In this document: positions 50,250 to 58,527 of the stretch, piece by piece | How positions within the stretch are numbered: position 1 is the first letter of the stretch | How the letters are laid out: every line of letters begins with the position of its first letter | NCBI RefSeq assembly: GCF_024171785.1 | Contig: NZ_JAMTCK010000010.1 | Location: 144,043 to 208,042 of the forward strand | Reading direction: 5' to 3' | DNA: 64,000 nucleotides | Source of the DNA: Goodfellowiella coeruleoviolacea | GTDB lineage: Bacteria > Actinomycetota > Actinomycetes > Mycobacteriales > Pseudonocardiaceae | The notes under the pieces: model-generated | What the model was told of the DNA's origin: nothing | The model's database searches: none | What the model saw: the letters and a program-made list of their open reading frames with translations, nothing else | Program-made: the position numbers and the translations under genes

Positions 50250-51026
50250 TCAGTGTAGGCGGCCGGCGCGCGGGCGCGGCTGGGCCCCGGGGCGTTCGGC
50301 GCCGGGGGTGTGGCCGAAGGCGCGGCGGAAGACGTCGATGAACGCGCTGGGGGAGGCCCAGCCGCAGCGGTGGGCCACGGTGGTCACCGGGGTGTTCTCG
50401 GCCAGCAGCCGCAGGGCGTGGTACAGGCGCAGCTGGGTGCGCCACTGGGGGAAGGTCATGCCCAGATCGGTGCGGAACAGGCGGGTGAGGGTGCGTTCAC
50501 TGGTGCCGACGTGGGCGGCGAGCGCGGCCAGCGACCGGTTGTCGGCGGGGCAGCGGTGCAGGATCGCGCACACGTCGGCCAGCCGGGCATCGGTGGGGGT
50601 GGGCAGGTGCACGGGCTGCTGGGGTGAGCAGCGCAGCTGGTCCAGGAGCACGGCGCGCAGCCGGTGGCGCTGCGGGCTGGTGTCGTCCGGGTCGTGGGTG
50701 TAGGCCACGATCAGTTCCCGCAGCAGCGGGCTGACCGTCAGGATCGTGGGTTTGTCCAGGCCGAGCGGGTTGTCCTGGACGGGCAGCCCCAGGGTGTGCA
50801 GGTCGAGCTGGCCGTAGGCGCGGTGGGCGTGCACGGTGCCGGCCGGGATCCAGATGGCGCGGGTCGCCGGAGCCACCCAGGTGCCGGCGTCGGTGGTGAT
50901 GGCCAGAACCCCGCGCGTGGCGTAGACGATCTGGTGGTCGTCGTGGCGGTGGGCGTCGACGCTCGCGCCGGCGGCCAGCAGTTGCACGCGGGTCGGCGCG
51001 GTGGACTGGTGGCGGATGGGCGACAT
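50250..51026 (-). CDS. AraC-family transcriptional regulator
   Basis: The 258-residue protein has an N-terminal cupin-like sensor (HRHDDHQIVYATRGVLAITTDAGTWVAPATRAIWIPAGTVH) and two C-terminal helix-turn-helix motifs (LAALAAHVGTSERTLTRLFRTDLGMTFPQWRTQLRLYHALRLLAENTPVTTVAHRCGWASPSAFIDVFRRAFGHTPG). It starts at ATG 51026, divergent from the MFS transporter gene 54 bases away, which it probably controls. It reads into the SGNH hydrolase gene. Confidence 0.92.
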   Translation of the reverse strand: MSPIRHQSTAPTRVQLLAAGASVDAHRHDDHQIVYATRGVLAITTDAGTWVAPATRAIWIPAGTVHAHRAYGQLDLHTLGLPVQDNPLGLDKPTILTVSPLLRELIVAYTHDPDDTSPQRHRLRAVLLDQLRCSPQQPVHLPTPTDARLADVCAILHRCPADNRSLAALAAHVGTSERTLTRLFRTDLGMTFPQWRTQLRLYHALRLLAENTPVTTVAHRCGWASPSAFIDVFRRAFGHTPGAERPGAQPRPRAGRLH

Positions 51027-51080
51027 TGTTTGGCAGGTTATCGGAAGCGCGACAACCGGTCGGGTGGCGAGGATCAGCGC

Positions 51081-52279
51081 GTGGTCAGAAACACCCCGCT
51101 CCTGTTGCTGTCGGTCGGTCACGCGTGCGTGGACGTCTACCAGGGCGCCGTCGCCGCGCTCGTGCCGTTCTTCGTGGCCGAGCGGCACTACTCGTACGCC
51201 GCGGCGTCCGGCATCGTGCTCGCCGCGTCGCTGTTGTCCTCGGTGGTGCAGCCGCTGTTCGGGGCGCTCACCGACCGGTGGGCGCTGCCGTGGCTGCTGC
51301 CGGTCGCCACGATCGTGGGTGGCGCGGGCATCGCGGTGAGCGGGCTGGGCTCGTCCTACGCGCTGGCGCTGGTCGGCGCGGCGGTGTCGGGCATCGGGGT
51401 GGCGGCCTACCACCCGGAGTCCGCGCGGGTGGCGCGGGCGGTCAGCCGGGGCGGCCACGCCGGGATGGGGTGGTTCTCCCTCGGCGGCAACCTGGGCTTC
51501 GCCGCGGCGCCGCTGCTGGTGGGCGCGGTGATCGCGGTGGGTGGGCTGGACGCCTCACCGCTGCTGGCCGTCCCGGCCGTGCTGGGTGGTGTCCTGGCGG
51601 TGGTGGCGGTGCGGGCGGTGCGCGCCCCGGTGGCGGGAGCGGGCCCGGCGGTGCGGGCACGCGGCGATGACGTGCGCGCGTTCCTGCGGTTGTCGCTGGC
51701 CGTCGTCGTCCGCTCGGTCGTGTTCACCGGCCTGAGTTCGTTCGTGGCGCTGTACGCCCAGCAGCGCGTGGGTGGCGGCCAGGCGGTGGGCTCGGCGGCC
51801 CTGTTCGTGCTGTACCTGGGTGGGGCGGTCGGCACCGTGCTGGGCGGCGGGTTGGCCGGCCGGTGGGGGCGGGTGCGGGTGGTGCGCTGGTCCTACGCGG
51901 CCACGGTGCTCGCGGTGGCCGGGGTGGTGTTCGTGCCGGGCCCGGCCGTGTTCGCCTGCCTGGCCCTGGCCTCGGCCGGCCTGTACGTGCCGTTCTCGCT
52001 GCAGATCACGCTCGCGCAGGACTACCTGCCCAACCGGGTGGGCACGGCCAGTGGGGTCACCCTGGGGCTGACGGTCACCATCGGGGGGCTGGCCAGCCCG
52101 CTGATCGGTGGCCTGGCCGATGTCACGTCCCTGCAGGTCGCGTTGATCCCGCTGGTGGTGCTGCCCGCGGTGGGCTGGCTGGTCACGCGCGGCCTGCCCG
52201 ACCCCGTGCCGCCGGCACCAGCGGTGGCGGCACCCCCCCCGCGTCCCGGGCCGGGGCCGCCGTGGAGGCGACGTCCTGA
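51081..52279 (+). CDS. MFS efflux transporter (fosmidomycin-resistance-like), frame open at its end
   Basis: From GTG 51081 (GAGGATCAGC upstream) about 390 residues form a 12-helix MFS protein: LLLLSVGHACVDVYQGAVAALVPFFVAERHYSYAAASGIVLAASLLSSVVQPLFGALTDRW and AYHPESARVARAVSRGGHAGMGWFSLGGNLG, as in the Fsr/YfnC group. As written the frame does not stop: it passes through a Pro-rich stretch and a C8 tract at 52233-52240 and continues into the next gene (ABC ATPase) to 53198. With 9 C the protein would end at 52279 (...AGAAVEATS), which I take as the natural stop; with 7 C it ends near 52316. It probably exports a drug; the AraC neighbour fits. Confidence 0.8.
52233..52240 (+). repeat. C8 homopolymer at the MFS/ABC junction
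   Basis: Eight C in a row lie in the Pro-rich tail of the MFS frame. One base more or less restores a stop before the ABC ATPase gene. It is either a sequencing or assembly length error or a slippage-prone site. Confidence 0.7.
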
Positions 52280-52370
52280 CCCCACCCCCGCGGGCGCGGA
52301 CGGGTGGGTCGGGTTGACTGGCGCTGTCAGCCGCGGGCCGAGGACGGCCCGCTCCAGGCGTGGAGAACGA

Positions 52371-53198
52371 ATGTCTGTCGATTGTGATGACCGCGACGAC
52401 CCCGACCGGCCGGTGATCTCGGTGTCGGGGGTGTGTCTGGTGCGGGAAGGACGCACCCTGCTGGAGGACGTGGACCTGGCGGTGCGGCCGGGACAGCACT
52501 GGGCGCTGCTGGGCGCCAACGGCGCCGGCAAGACCACCCTGCTGCGCATCCTGGGCGCCCACCAGCACCCGACCCGGGGCAGCGCGCGCATCCTGGGCCG
52601 GCTGCTGGGCCGGGTCGACATCCGCGAGTTGCGGGTCGAGATCGGGCACGTGGACCCGCGCCACCCGGTGCGCTCGGCGTTGTCGGTGCGCGAGGTCGTG
52701 CTCACCGGCTGCACCGGCACGGTCGAGCTGATGCCGCGCTGGCGTCCCGACGCCGACCAGCTCAAGCTGGCCGCCGACTACCTGGAGCTGGTCGGTCTGG
52801 GCCACCGCGCCGAGGCGCTGTGGCCGGTGCTCTCGCAGGGGGAGCGCACCCGGACCCTCATCGCCCGCGCCCTGATGCCGGCGCCGCGGCTGCTGTTGCT
52901 GGACGAGCCGACCACGGGACTGGACCTGGCCGCCCGCGAGCAGCTGCTGGACAGTGTCGACCGGCTGCGCCAGGAGTATCCGCGGCTGGCCAGCGTGCTG
53001 GTCACCCACCACCTGGAGGAACTGCCCGCCAGCACCACCCACGCGATGCTGCTGCGCGAGGGGCGGACCGTGGCCGCCGGCCCGGTCGAGCAGGTGTTGA
53101 CCAGCGGCCACGTCAGTGACGCCTTCCGCTACCCGGTCACCCTGCACCGCACCGACGGCCGCTGGCACGCCACGGCCGGGCGCCGCCGCTCCCGGTAG
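52371..53198 (+). CDS. ABC transporter ATP-binding protein
   Basis: This 275-residue stand-alone ATPase has Walker A LLGANGAGKTTLLRIL, signature LSQGERTRTLIARAL, Walker B RLLLLDEPTTGLDL and H-loop VTHHLEELP. It resembles the ModF/YlmA-like single ATPases. Its own ATG at 52371 has TGGAGAACG, so it is a separate gene even though the upstream MFS frame runs into it. The permease partner is not evident; the MFS neighbour would not normally need it. Confidence 0.88.
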   Translation: MSVDCDDRDDPDRPVISVSGVCLVREGRTLLEDVDLAVRPGQHWALLGANGAGKTTLLRILGAHQHPTRGSARILGRLLGRVDIRELRVEIGHVDPRHPVRSALSVREVVLTGCTGTVELMPRWRPDADQLKLAADYLELVGLGHRAEALWPVLSQGERTRTLIARALMPAPRLLLLDEPTTGLDLAAREQLLDSVDRLRQEYPRLASVLVTHHLEELPASTTHAMLLREGRTVAAGPVEQVLTSGHVSDAFRYPVTLHRTDGRWHATAGRRRSR

Positions 53199-53203
53199 GG
53201 GCC

Positions 53204-53893
53204 TCAGGCGGTGGGCGCGTCGTGGACGCGTCCCTGGTCCAGGACCAGGGTGCGGTCGGCGGCCTGGTGCACCTCCTCGTGGTGGGAGGCGACCAGCACG
53301 GCGCCGCCCTGGTCGGCGCGGCGGCGCAGCAGGGCCAGCACCAGGGGCGCGCTGCGCTGGTCGAGGTGGGCGGTGGGTTCGTCGGCCAGCAGCACCCGGG
53401 GGCGGGCGATGACCGCGCGGGCCAGGGCGGCGCGCTGCTGCTGACCGTAGGAGACCTCGTGCGGGTAGCGGTCGGCCAGGCCGTCGAGGTCCAGTTCGGC
53501 CAGCAGCGCCGCCACCGCCGCGTCGGGGGTGTCCTGGTCGGGGAGAGAGCGGTCGCGGGGCGCCAGCCGCAGCGGCAGGGCGATGTTCTCGGCCAGGGTC
53601 AGCTCCTGGGCCAGGCCCAGTGACTGGGGCAGCACCGCGCAGTCCCGCCAGGCCGGTGGCCGGGTCACGGGCCGGCCGGCGATCTCGACGGTGCCGGCGT
53701 CGGGCTGGTCGAACCCGCACAGCACGGCCAGCAGCGCGCTCTTGCCCGCCCCGGAGGGGGCGGTCAGGGTGACGAACTCGCCGGCGGCGATGCGCACCTC
53801 GGCGCCGCGCAGCACGCTGACCGGGCCGGCGGGGTGCTGGAAGCTGCGGTACAGGCCCTGGCCGCGCAGGGCGGTCTCACCGGTGGCGCTCAT
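53204..53893 (-). CDS. ABC transporter ATP-binding protein (LolD/MacB-like)
   Basis: The 229-residue ATPase has Walker A LTAPSGAGKSALLAVLCG, Q-loop CAVLPQSLGL, signature SYGQQQRAALARAV, Walker B VLLADEPTAHLD and H-loop SHHEEV, in the family order of LolD/MacB ATPases. Its ATG overlaps the stop of the next ATPase (ATGA), and that gene overlaps the permease, so all three form one transcript. The two ATPases may form a heterodimer for the single large permease. Confidence 0.9.
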   Translation of the reverse strand: MSATGETALRGQGLYRSFQHPAGPVSVLRGAEVRIAAGEFVTLTAPSGAGKSALLAVLCGFDQPDAGTVEIAGRPVTRPPAWRDCAVLPQSLGLAQELTLAENIALPLRLAPRDRSLPDQDTPDAAVAALLAELDLDGLADRYPHEVSYGQQQRAALARAVIARPRVLLADEPTAHLDQRSAPLVLALLRRRADQGGAVLVASHHEEVHQAADRTLVLDQGRVHDAPTA

Positions 53894-54681
53894 CGGGTGG
53901 GGTCCTCGTCGGTGCGGGTCGGCTCCGGGGTGTCGGCCGAGGGGGTGTCGGGGCCGGGGGGCTCGGCCCCAGGGGTGTCGGGTTCGGGGGTCGCGGGCTG
54001 AGGGGTGGCCCGGCGGCCCTGGTGCAGCCGGATCACGGTCTGGCCGAGCGCGATCAACCGGTCGTCGTGGGAGGCGACCACGACGGGGGTGTCGCTGCCG
54101 GCCAGCTCCCGCAGGGTGGCCAGGACCAGGTCGGCGGAGTCGGTGTCGAGCTGGGAGGTGGGTTCGTCGGCCAGGATCACGGCGGGCCCTCGGGCCAGGG
54201 CACAGCCGAAGGCCAGGCGCTGCTGCTGGCCGCCGGACAGGGCGGTGACCGCCCACGCCGCCGTGCCGGCCAGCCCCAGCCGCTCCAGCAGGTCCTGCTC
54301 GACGCAGGCGCGGCCGGCGGACTGGGCGGCGGCGCGCAGGTTGTCGCCGACGCTGAGGTGGTCGATGAGGTTGTCGGTGGGCCGCTGGAACACCATCGCC
54401 ACCCGGGTCCGGCGCAGCCGCCGCAGCCGCCGGTGCGGCAGGTCGCTGACCGGCTGGCCCTGCAGGTGCACGCTGCCTCGGGTGGGGCGCTCGATCAGGC
54501 CGAGCAGGCGCAGCAGCGTGGACTTGCCGGAGCCGGAGGGGCCGGCGAGCACGGTGATGCCGGTGGCGGGCACGTCGAGGCTGACGTCGGTGAGCGCGGC
54601 GACCACGCCGCCGGGGGTGCGGTAGGTGACGTGCGCCTGGTGGGTGGCCAGGACGGGCGCGGTGGTGCGGGTGTCAGTCAC
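53890..54681 (-). CDS. ABC transporter ATP-binding protein (LolD/MacB-like) with Pro-rich tail
   Basis: The 263-residue ATPase has Walker A LAGPSGSGKSTLLRLLG, Q-loop VFQRPTDNL, signature LSGGQQQRLAFGCAL, Walker B AVILADEPTSQLD and H-loop SHDDRLI. The last 35 residues are a repetitive Pro/Thr/Asp tail (PEPDTPGAEPPGPDTPSADTPEP), possibly disordered. The GTG at 54681 lies inside the permease stop region (8-base overlap). It works with the permease next to it. Confidence 0.9.
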   Translation of the reverse strand: MTDTRTTAPVLATHQAHVTYRTPGGVVAALTDVSLDVPATGITVLAGPSGSGKSTLLRLLGLIERPTRGSVHLQGQPVSDLPHRRLRRLRRTRVAMVFQRPTDNLIDHLSVGDNLRAAAQSAGRACVEQDLLERLGLAGTAAWAVTALSGGQQQRLAFGCALARGPAVILADEPTSQLDTDSADLVLATLRELAGSDTPVVVASHDDRLIALGQTVIRLHQGRRATPQPATPEPDTPGAEPPGPDTPSADTPEPTRTDEDPTR

Positions 54682-57238
54682 GGATGAGTTCCCCGATCTG
54701 GGCGGTGCGCACCGAGCGGACCGCGATCCCCCCGGCCAGGACGACGACCAGGCCCGCCACCAGGGCGGTGCCGGCCACCAGGGTGAACAGGTTGGGTGGG
54801 GTGGGGCGGGGACTGAGCCAGGGCGCGGGGTCGAGGTAGCCGGCGGCCAGGGTGACGCCGCCGACGCCGACCAGGCAGCCGGCCAGCACGGCCGCGGCGC
54901 CGACGGCCCCGAGTTCGAGCAGGTGGCTGCGGACCAGGGCGGCGGGGCGCAGGCCCATCCGACTGGCCAGCGCCCCGGACAGCGCGGCCTGTCGGCGCCG
55001 GACCTCCACGGTGAGCACCAGCGCCACGGCCGAGGCCAGGGCCAGGACCGCGCCGAGCGCGGTGACGAACCCGAAGCTCCACTGGATGGTGAAGAACGGC
55101 AGCCCGTCCAGGGCGCTGGCCGCGCTCTGGGCGGTGATGTGCTGGATGCCGGCCGCGTCCAGGGCCCCGGTGAGGGTGGTCAGGTCGGTGGTGGACCACA
55201 CGTGCCAGGTGTCGACCTGGGTGAGGTCGGGCAGACCGGCGCGGGCGAGCAGGTAGCCGCGGGCGGTGCCCAGGCGGGGGAAGGCGGGCAGGGTGGCGAT
55301 GGTGCGCACGGTGGGCAGGGCGGCCAGCCGCAGTTCGCCGGTGGCGGCGGCGCCGATGGCCACCGCCGGGATCGGGGCACCGCCGGTGGGGGTGAGCTGG
55401 TCGAGCAGTCCGGTCACGGTGGCGGCGTCGACGGGCCCGTCCAGGTAGGCGCCGCGGGTCAGGGTGGCCGGGTCGACCACCAGGACGGTGCCGGAGCTGG
55501 TCTTGCTCACGCCGACCAGGGTGCTGCTGGCGCGCAGCGACTCCGGCAGCTGCTGGCCCGGTTGCCCGGCCCAGGTGGCGTCGACCTGCACGCTGCTGCG
55601 GGCACCGACCAGCATGCCCGACTTGCTGTCCAGGGCGGTGCGCTGCGCGCTGGCCAGGCCGGTGCCGGCGGCCAGGGTGCCGATGGCCAGGGTGGCCACC
55701 AGCACCACCCCGGCGACGGGGCCGGCGGCCGCGGCCAGGCGGCGCAGCGCCAGGTGCGCGGCGGGCCGCGACCACAGCGCGGCCCGGTGGCTGGCGCGCA
55801 GGGCCAGGCGCAGCAGCCGCGCGGTCAGCAGCGCCACGGTGAGCACCAGCAGCAGCGGGAAGGCCAGGGCGGCGGGCTCGACGCGCAGGGACGGGCGGTC
55901 GGCGCTCACGGAGAAGGGCAGGTCGGTGAGGCTGATCCAGGCGGGAACGGCCAGCGCGGCGGTGAGCAGTTCCCAGGGGATCAACCGCGGCAGCCGCCGC
56001 AGGAAACTGGTGCGGGCACCGCGGGGGCCGTCCTGCAGCACCCGGTGGCTGCGCAGGGCCACGACCACGCCGGTGACCAGCAGCGCGAGCAGCGCCACGG
56101 CCAGCGCCCCGGCCGCGGCCAGCGCCAGCGCGCCCGCGTTGGGCAGCGGCGCGGGCGCGTAGACGCCGAGCAGGGCCCGCGCGGCCAGCAGCCCCAGCGC
56201 GGCGCCCACGACCTGGGGCACGGCCAGTTCCAGCAGGGCCCGGCCGGCCAGGGCCAGGGGTCCGGCGCCGCGGCTCCACAGCAGGCGCAGTTCGGTGTGC
56301 CGGCGCTGGCACCACTGCAGCGCCACGGTGGCCAGCCCGGCCAGGCCGACCAGGGCGCTGAGCGCGGCCAGCGGGGTGATGGCGGTGGCCACGCTGTCGC
56401 GGACCTGCGCGGCGACCTCGGTGGGGCGGGTGAAGTAGAGGGCGGGGCTGACCACGCCGCGCAGGCCGGCCGCGTCCAGGCGGGCGCTGACCTCGTCGAG
56501 CAGGGCGCCGCCCCGGGACAGCAGGTCCTGGGCCTGCTGGAGGGTGGCGGGGGCGGTGGCCGGCGGGTAGTGCAGGGTGACGGTGGTGTCCACGCCGATG
56601 GCGCTGGTGGGCAGGGCGGCGAAGGTCGCGGCGTCGGGTGCCCAGATGACCGCGGCGGTGGCGCCTTCCCCGGCCAGCACGTTCGGCAGGATCCGGGGGG
56701 CCTCCGAACACCACCAGTCCGGGGTGGGGTTGCTGATGTCCTGGTAGATCGCGGTCACCGGGGGCAGCTGGCCGCCCAGGCCGCGGTCACCGAGGTGGAT
56801 GCCGGCGTCCTCGGCGATGCTGCGGGGCACCCACAGCCCGTCCCGGCCGCCGCCGGCGAGCACGGTGAGGTGGTCCAGGGCGCCGTCGCGGTAGCCCAGC
56901 CGCGCCCAGGGGGTGACGCCGTTGAAGTCCAGGCGCTGCACGCGGGAGTAGACGGCGGCCACGGGGGCGGTGAAGCCGTGGGTGTCGGTGGTGTTGGCCA
57001 GCCGCACCACCTGGTCGGCCTGGGCCGCGGTGAGGTGGGTGCCCTCCAGGGTGGGGCCGAGGCTGTGCGGGCAGAGCTGGCTGGCCTGGTAGGTGGTGGC
57101 GGCGCTGCCGGCGGCCGAGGCGTGCAGGATGGCCGCGGTGACGACGAAGCTCAGCAACAGGGCCGTGGTGGTGGCCACCACCAGGGTGAGCGGGCTGGAA
57201 CGTGCGGCGCGGTAGGCCCTCCGCCACGGGATCTGCAT
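54674..57238 (-). CDS. FtsX/MacB-like ABC transporter permease
   Basis: The 854-residue protein has an N-terminal helix (SPLTLVVATTTALLLSFVVTAAILHA), a large extracytoplasmic domain with paired Cys (LCPHSL, WWCSEA), a group of helices around residues 300-460 (including TPLAALSALVGLAGLATVALQW), a second external domain, and C-terminal FtsX-like helices (ALGAVLALASAVALVLTVEVRRRQAALSGALASRMGLRPAALVRS). This duplicated layout is that of the large permeases of lipoprotein or antimicrobial-peptide ABC exporters. The ATG at 57238 lies 7 bases after TACGGT, so it is probably leaderless; a perfect inverted repeat is upstream. Confidence 0.85.
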   Translation of the reverse strand: MQIPWRRAYRAARSSPLTLVVATTTALLLSFVVTAAILHASAAGSAATTYQASQLCPHSLGPTLEGTHLTAAQADQVVRLANTTDTHGFTAPVAAVYSRVQRLDFNGVTPWARLGYRDGALDHLTVLAGGGRDGLWVPRSIAEDAGIHLGDRGLGGQLPPVTAIYQDISNPTPDWWCSEAPRILPNVLAGEGATAAVIWAPDAATFAALPTSAIGVDTTVTLHYPPATAPATLQQAQDLLSRGGALLDEVSARLDAAGLRGVVSPALYFTRPTEVAAQVRDSVATAITPLAALSALVGLAGLATVALQWCQRRHTELRLLWSRGAGPLALAGRALLELAVPQVVGAALGLLAARALLGVYAPAPLPNAGALALAAAGALAVALLALLVTGVVVALRSHRVLQDGPRGARTSFLRRLPRLIPWELLTAALAVPAWISLTDLPFSVSADRPSLRVEPAALAFPLLLVLTVALLTARLLRLALRASHRAALWSRPAAHLALRRLAAAAGPVAGVVLVATLAIGTLAAGTGLASAQRTALDSKSGMLVGARSSVQVDATWAGQPGQQLPESLRASSTLVGVSKTSSGTVLVVDPATLTRGAYLDGPVDAATVTGLLDQLTPTGGAPIPAVAIGAAATGELRLAALPTVRTIATLPAFPRLGTARGYLLARAGLPDLTQVDTWHVWSTTDLTTLTGALDAAGIQHITAQSAASALDGLPFFTIQWSFGFVTALGAVLALASAVALVLTVEVRRRQAALSGALASRMGLRPAALVRSHLLELGAVGAAAVLAGCLVGVGGVTLAAGYLDPAPWLSPRPTPPNLFTLVAGTALVAGLVVVLAGGIAVRSVRTAQIGELIRD

Positions 57239-57258
57239 GATCGGAACCGTACCGGCCC

Positions 57259-57290
57259 TGTCACCCGATCGAACCAACAATCGGGTGACA
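57259..57290 (-). promoter_or_regulatory. perfect 11-bp inverted repeat, operator of the ABC operon
   Basis: TGTCACCCGAT (57259-57269) and ATCGGGTGACA (57280-57290) flank a 10-base spacer. The dyad covers the -35 region of the probable promoter of the ABC operon (TACGGT -10 at 57246-57251) and lies 22 bases from the permease ATG. This form (long arms, 10-base spacer) suits a TetR- or GntR-type dimer. No such regulator gene is next to it. Confidence 0.7.
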
Positions 57291-57375
57291 CAACGAGGTT
57301 GGCCCGGAACAGCTGTCACTCGTGGTGATCGCCGACGGGGGAGTCGCCCACGAACGGCCGGCGCCCCCATGCTTA

Positions 57376-57405
57376 TTGCCAGTCAGTTGCAACAATGCGT
57401 AGGGT
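57376..57405 (+). promoter_or_regulatory. promoter of the threonine-aldolase-family gene
   Basis: TTGCCA (57376-57381) and TAGGGT (57400-57405) are separated by 18 bases. The GTG start at 57412 follows 6 bases later, so the message should be leaderless. Confidence 0.6.
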
Positions 57406-57411
57406 TCGGCG

Positions 57412-58497
57412 GTGCCCACCGACCACCCCCTGCCACGGCGCTCGCTGTTCTCGCACGCGCCGCTGCGCCGCATGCCCCACCAGGTCCTGCGGCGCCTGCT
57501 CGACCGGCTGCCCGCCGACACCCCGCCGGACGGGCCGCGCGGGCCGGTGGCCCAGCTGGAGGAGCGCGTCCGCGGCCTGCTGGGCAAACCCGCGGCGCTG
57601 CTGTTCCCCACCGGCACCATGGCCCAGCAGGTCGCCCTGCGGGTGCACGCCGACCACCGCGGCCGCCGCGCCTTCGCCGCCCACCCCCAGACCCACCTGG
57701 CCAACTGGGAGGCCGAGGGCTACAGCGTGGTGCACCGCCTGCGCTTGCACCCGGTGGGCGACCGCCACCGGCTGCTGGGCCTGGCCGACCTCACCGGCGT
57801 CGCCGAGCCGCTGGCCGCCGTGCTGTGGGAACTGCCCCAGCGCGACCTCGGCGGCCAACTGCCCAGCTGGCGGGAACTGGGCGAGCAGGTCGCCTGGGCG
57901 CGCGACCGGGGCGCGGCGTGCCACCTGGACGGCGCCCGCCTGTGGGAGGCCCAGCCCCACTACGAGCGGGGGCACGCCGAGATCGCCGGCCTGTTCGACA
58001 CGGTGTACGTGTCGCTGTACAAGGGCCTGCAGGGGGTGCGCGGCGCGGTGCTGGCCGGCGACGAGCAGACCATCGCGCAGGCCCGGCTGTGGCGCACCCG
58101 GCTGGGCGGCAACCTCCCCGACGCCTGGCCGCTGGCCGCGGTCGCGCTGGTGGGGCTGGAGGACCTGCTGCCGAGGATGGCCGAGTTCCGCGACCACGCC
58201 CGCACGCTGGCCGCCGCCCTCAACGCCGACGGCGTGGCCCGCACCGTGCCCGAGCACCCGCAGACCCCGCTGCTGCACGTGCACCTGCCGGTCGGCAAGG
58301 ACGCGGTGGAGCGGGCCGGCGCCGACCTGCTGGCCGAGCGCGGCGTGCAGCTCTACGGCCGGGTCCGCTCCAGCCCCGACCCGCGCGCCTGCAGCTTCGA
58401 GATCACCGTGGGGGAGAACGCCCTGGACTTCACCGTCGCCGAGGTCGTCGACCTGATCCGCGAGCTGGTCGAGCGCGCCCGGCGGATCGAGCGCTGA
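57412..58497 (+). CDS. beta-eliminating lyase / threonine-aldolase-family PLP enzyme
   Basis: This 361-residue fold-type I PLP protein has LFPTGTMAQQVALRVHADHRG, HLDGARLWEAQPHYE and the Schiff-base region DTVYVSLYKGLQGVRGAVLAGD (Lys in LYKG), as in low-specificity threonine aldolases and related lyases. It may cleave threonine-like amino acids or another beta-hydroxy or beta-substituted amino acid. It lies convergently beside the lysine mutase gene but shares no operator with it, so membership of that pathway is not shown. The leaderless GTG start is supported by the promoter spacing. Confidence 0.88.
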   Translation: MPTDHPLPRRSLFSHAPLRRMPHQVLRRLLDRLPADTPPDGPRGPVAQLEERVRGLLGKPAALLFPTGTMAQQVALRVHADHRGRRAFAAHPQTHLANWEAEGYSVVHRLRLHPVGDRHRLLGLADLTGVAEPLAAVLWELPQRDLGGQLPSWRELGEQVAWARDRGAACHLDGARLWEAQPHYERGHAEIAGLFDTVYVSLYKGLQGVRGAVLAGDEQTIAQARLWRTRLGGNLPDAWPLAAVALVGLEDLLPRMAEFRDHARTLAAALNADGVARTVPEHPQTPLLHVHLPVGKDAVERAGADLLAERGVQLYGRVRSSPDPRACSFEITVGENALDFTVAEVVDLIRELVERARRIER

Positions 58498-58527
58498 CCG
58501 CGTCCCGTTCGCCGGCGCGGGGGCCGG

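Noticed and set aside
51081-53198. A real MFS-ABC ATPase fusion protein
   Set aside because: The second half has its own ATG with TGGAGAACG, and the link is an unstructured Pro-rich stretch at a C8 tract, so a missing stop by length error or slip is more likely. It is kept as a finding, not as the annotation.
57412-58497. The threonine-aldolase-family gene as part of the lysine regulon
   Set aside because: It lacks the shared palindrome, has its own constitutive-looking promoter and no known step in the pathway.
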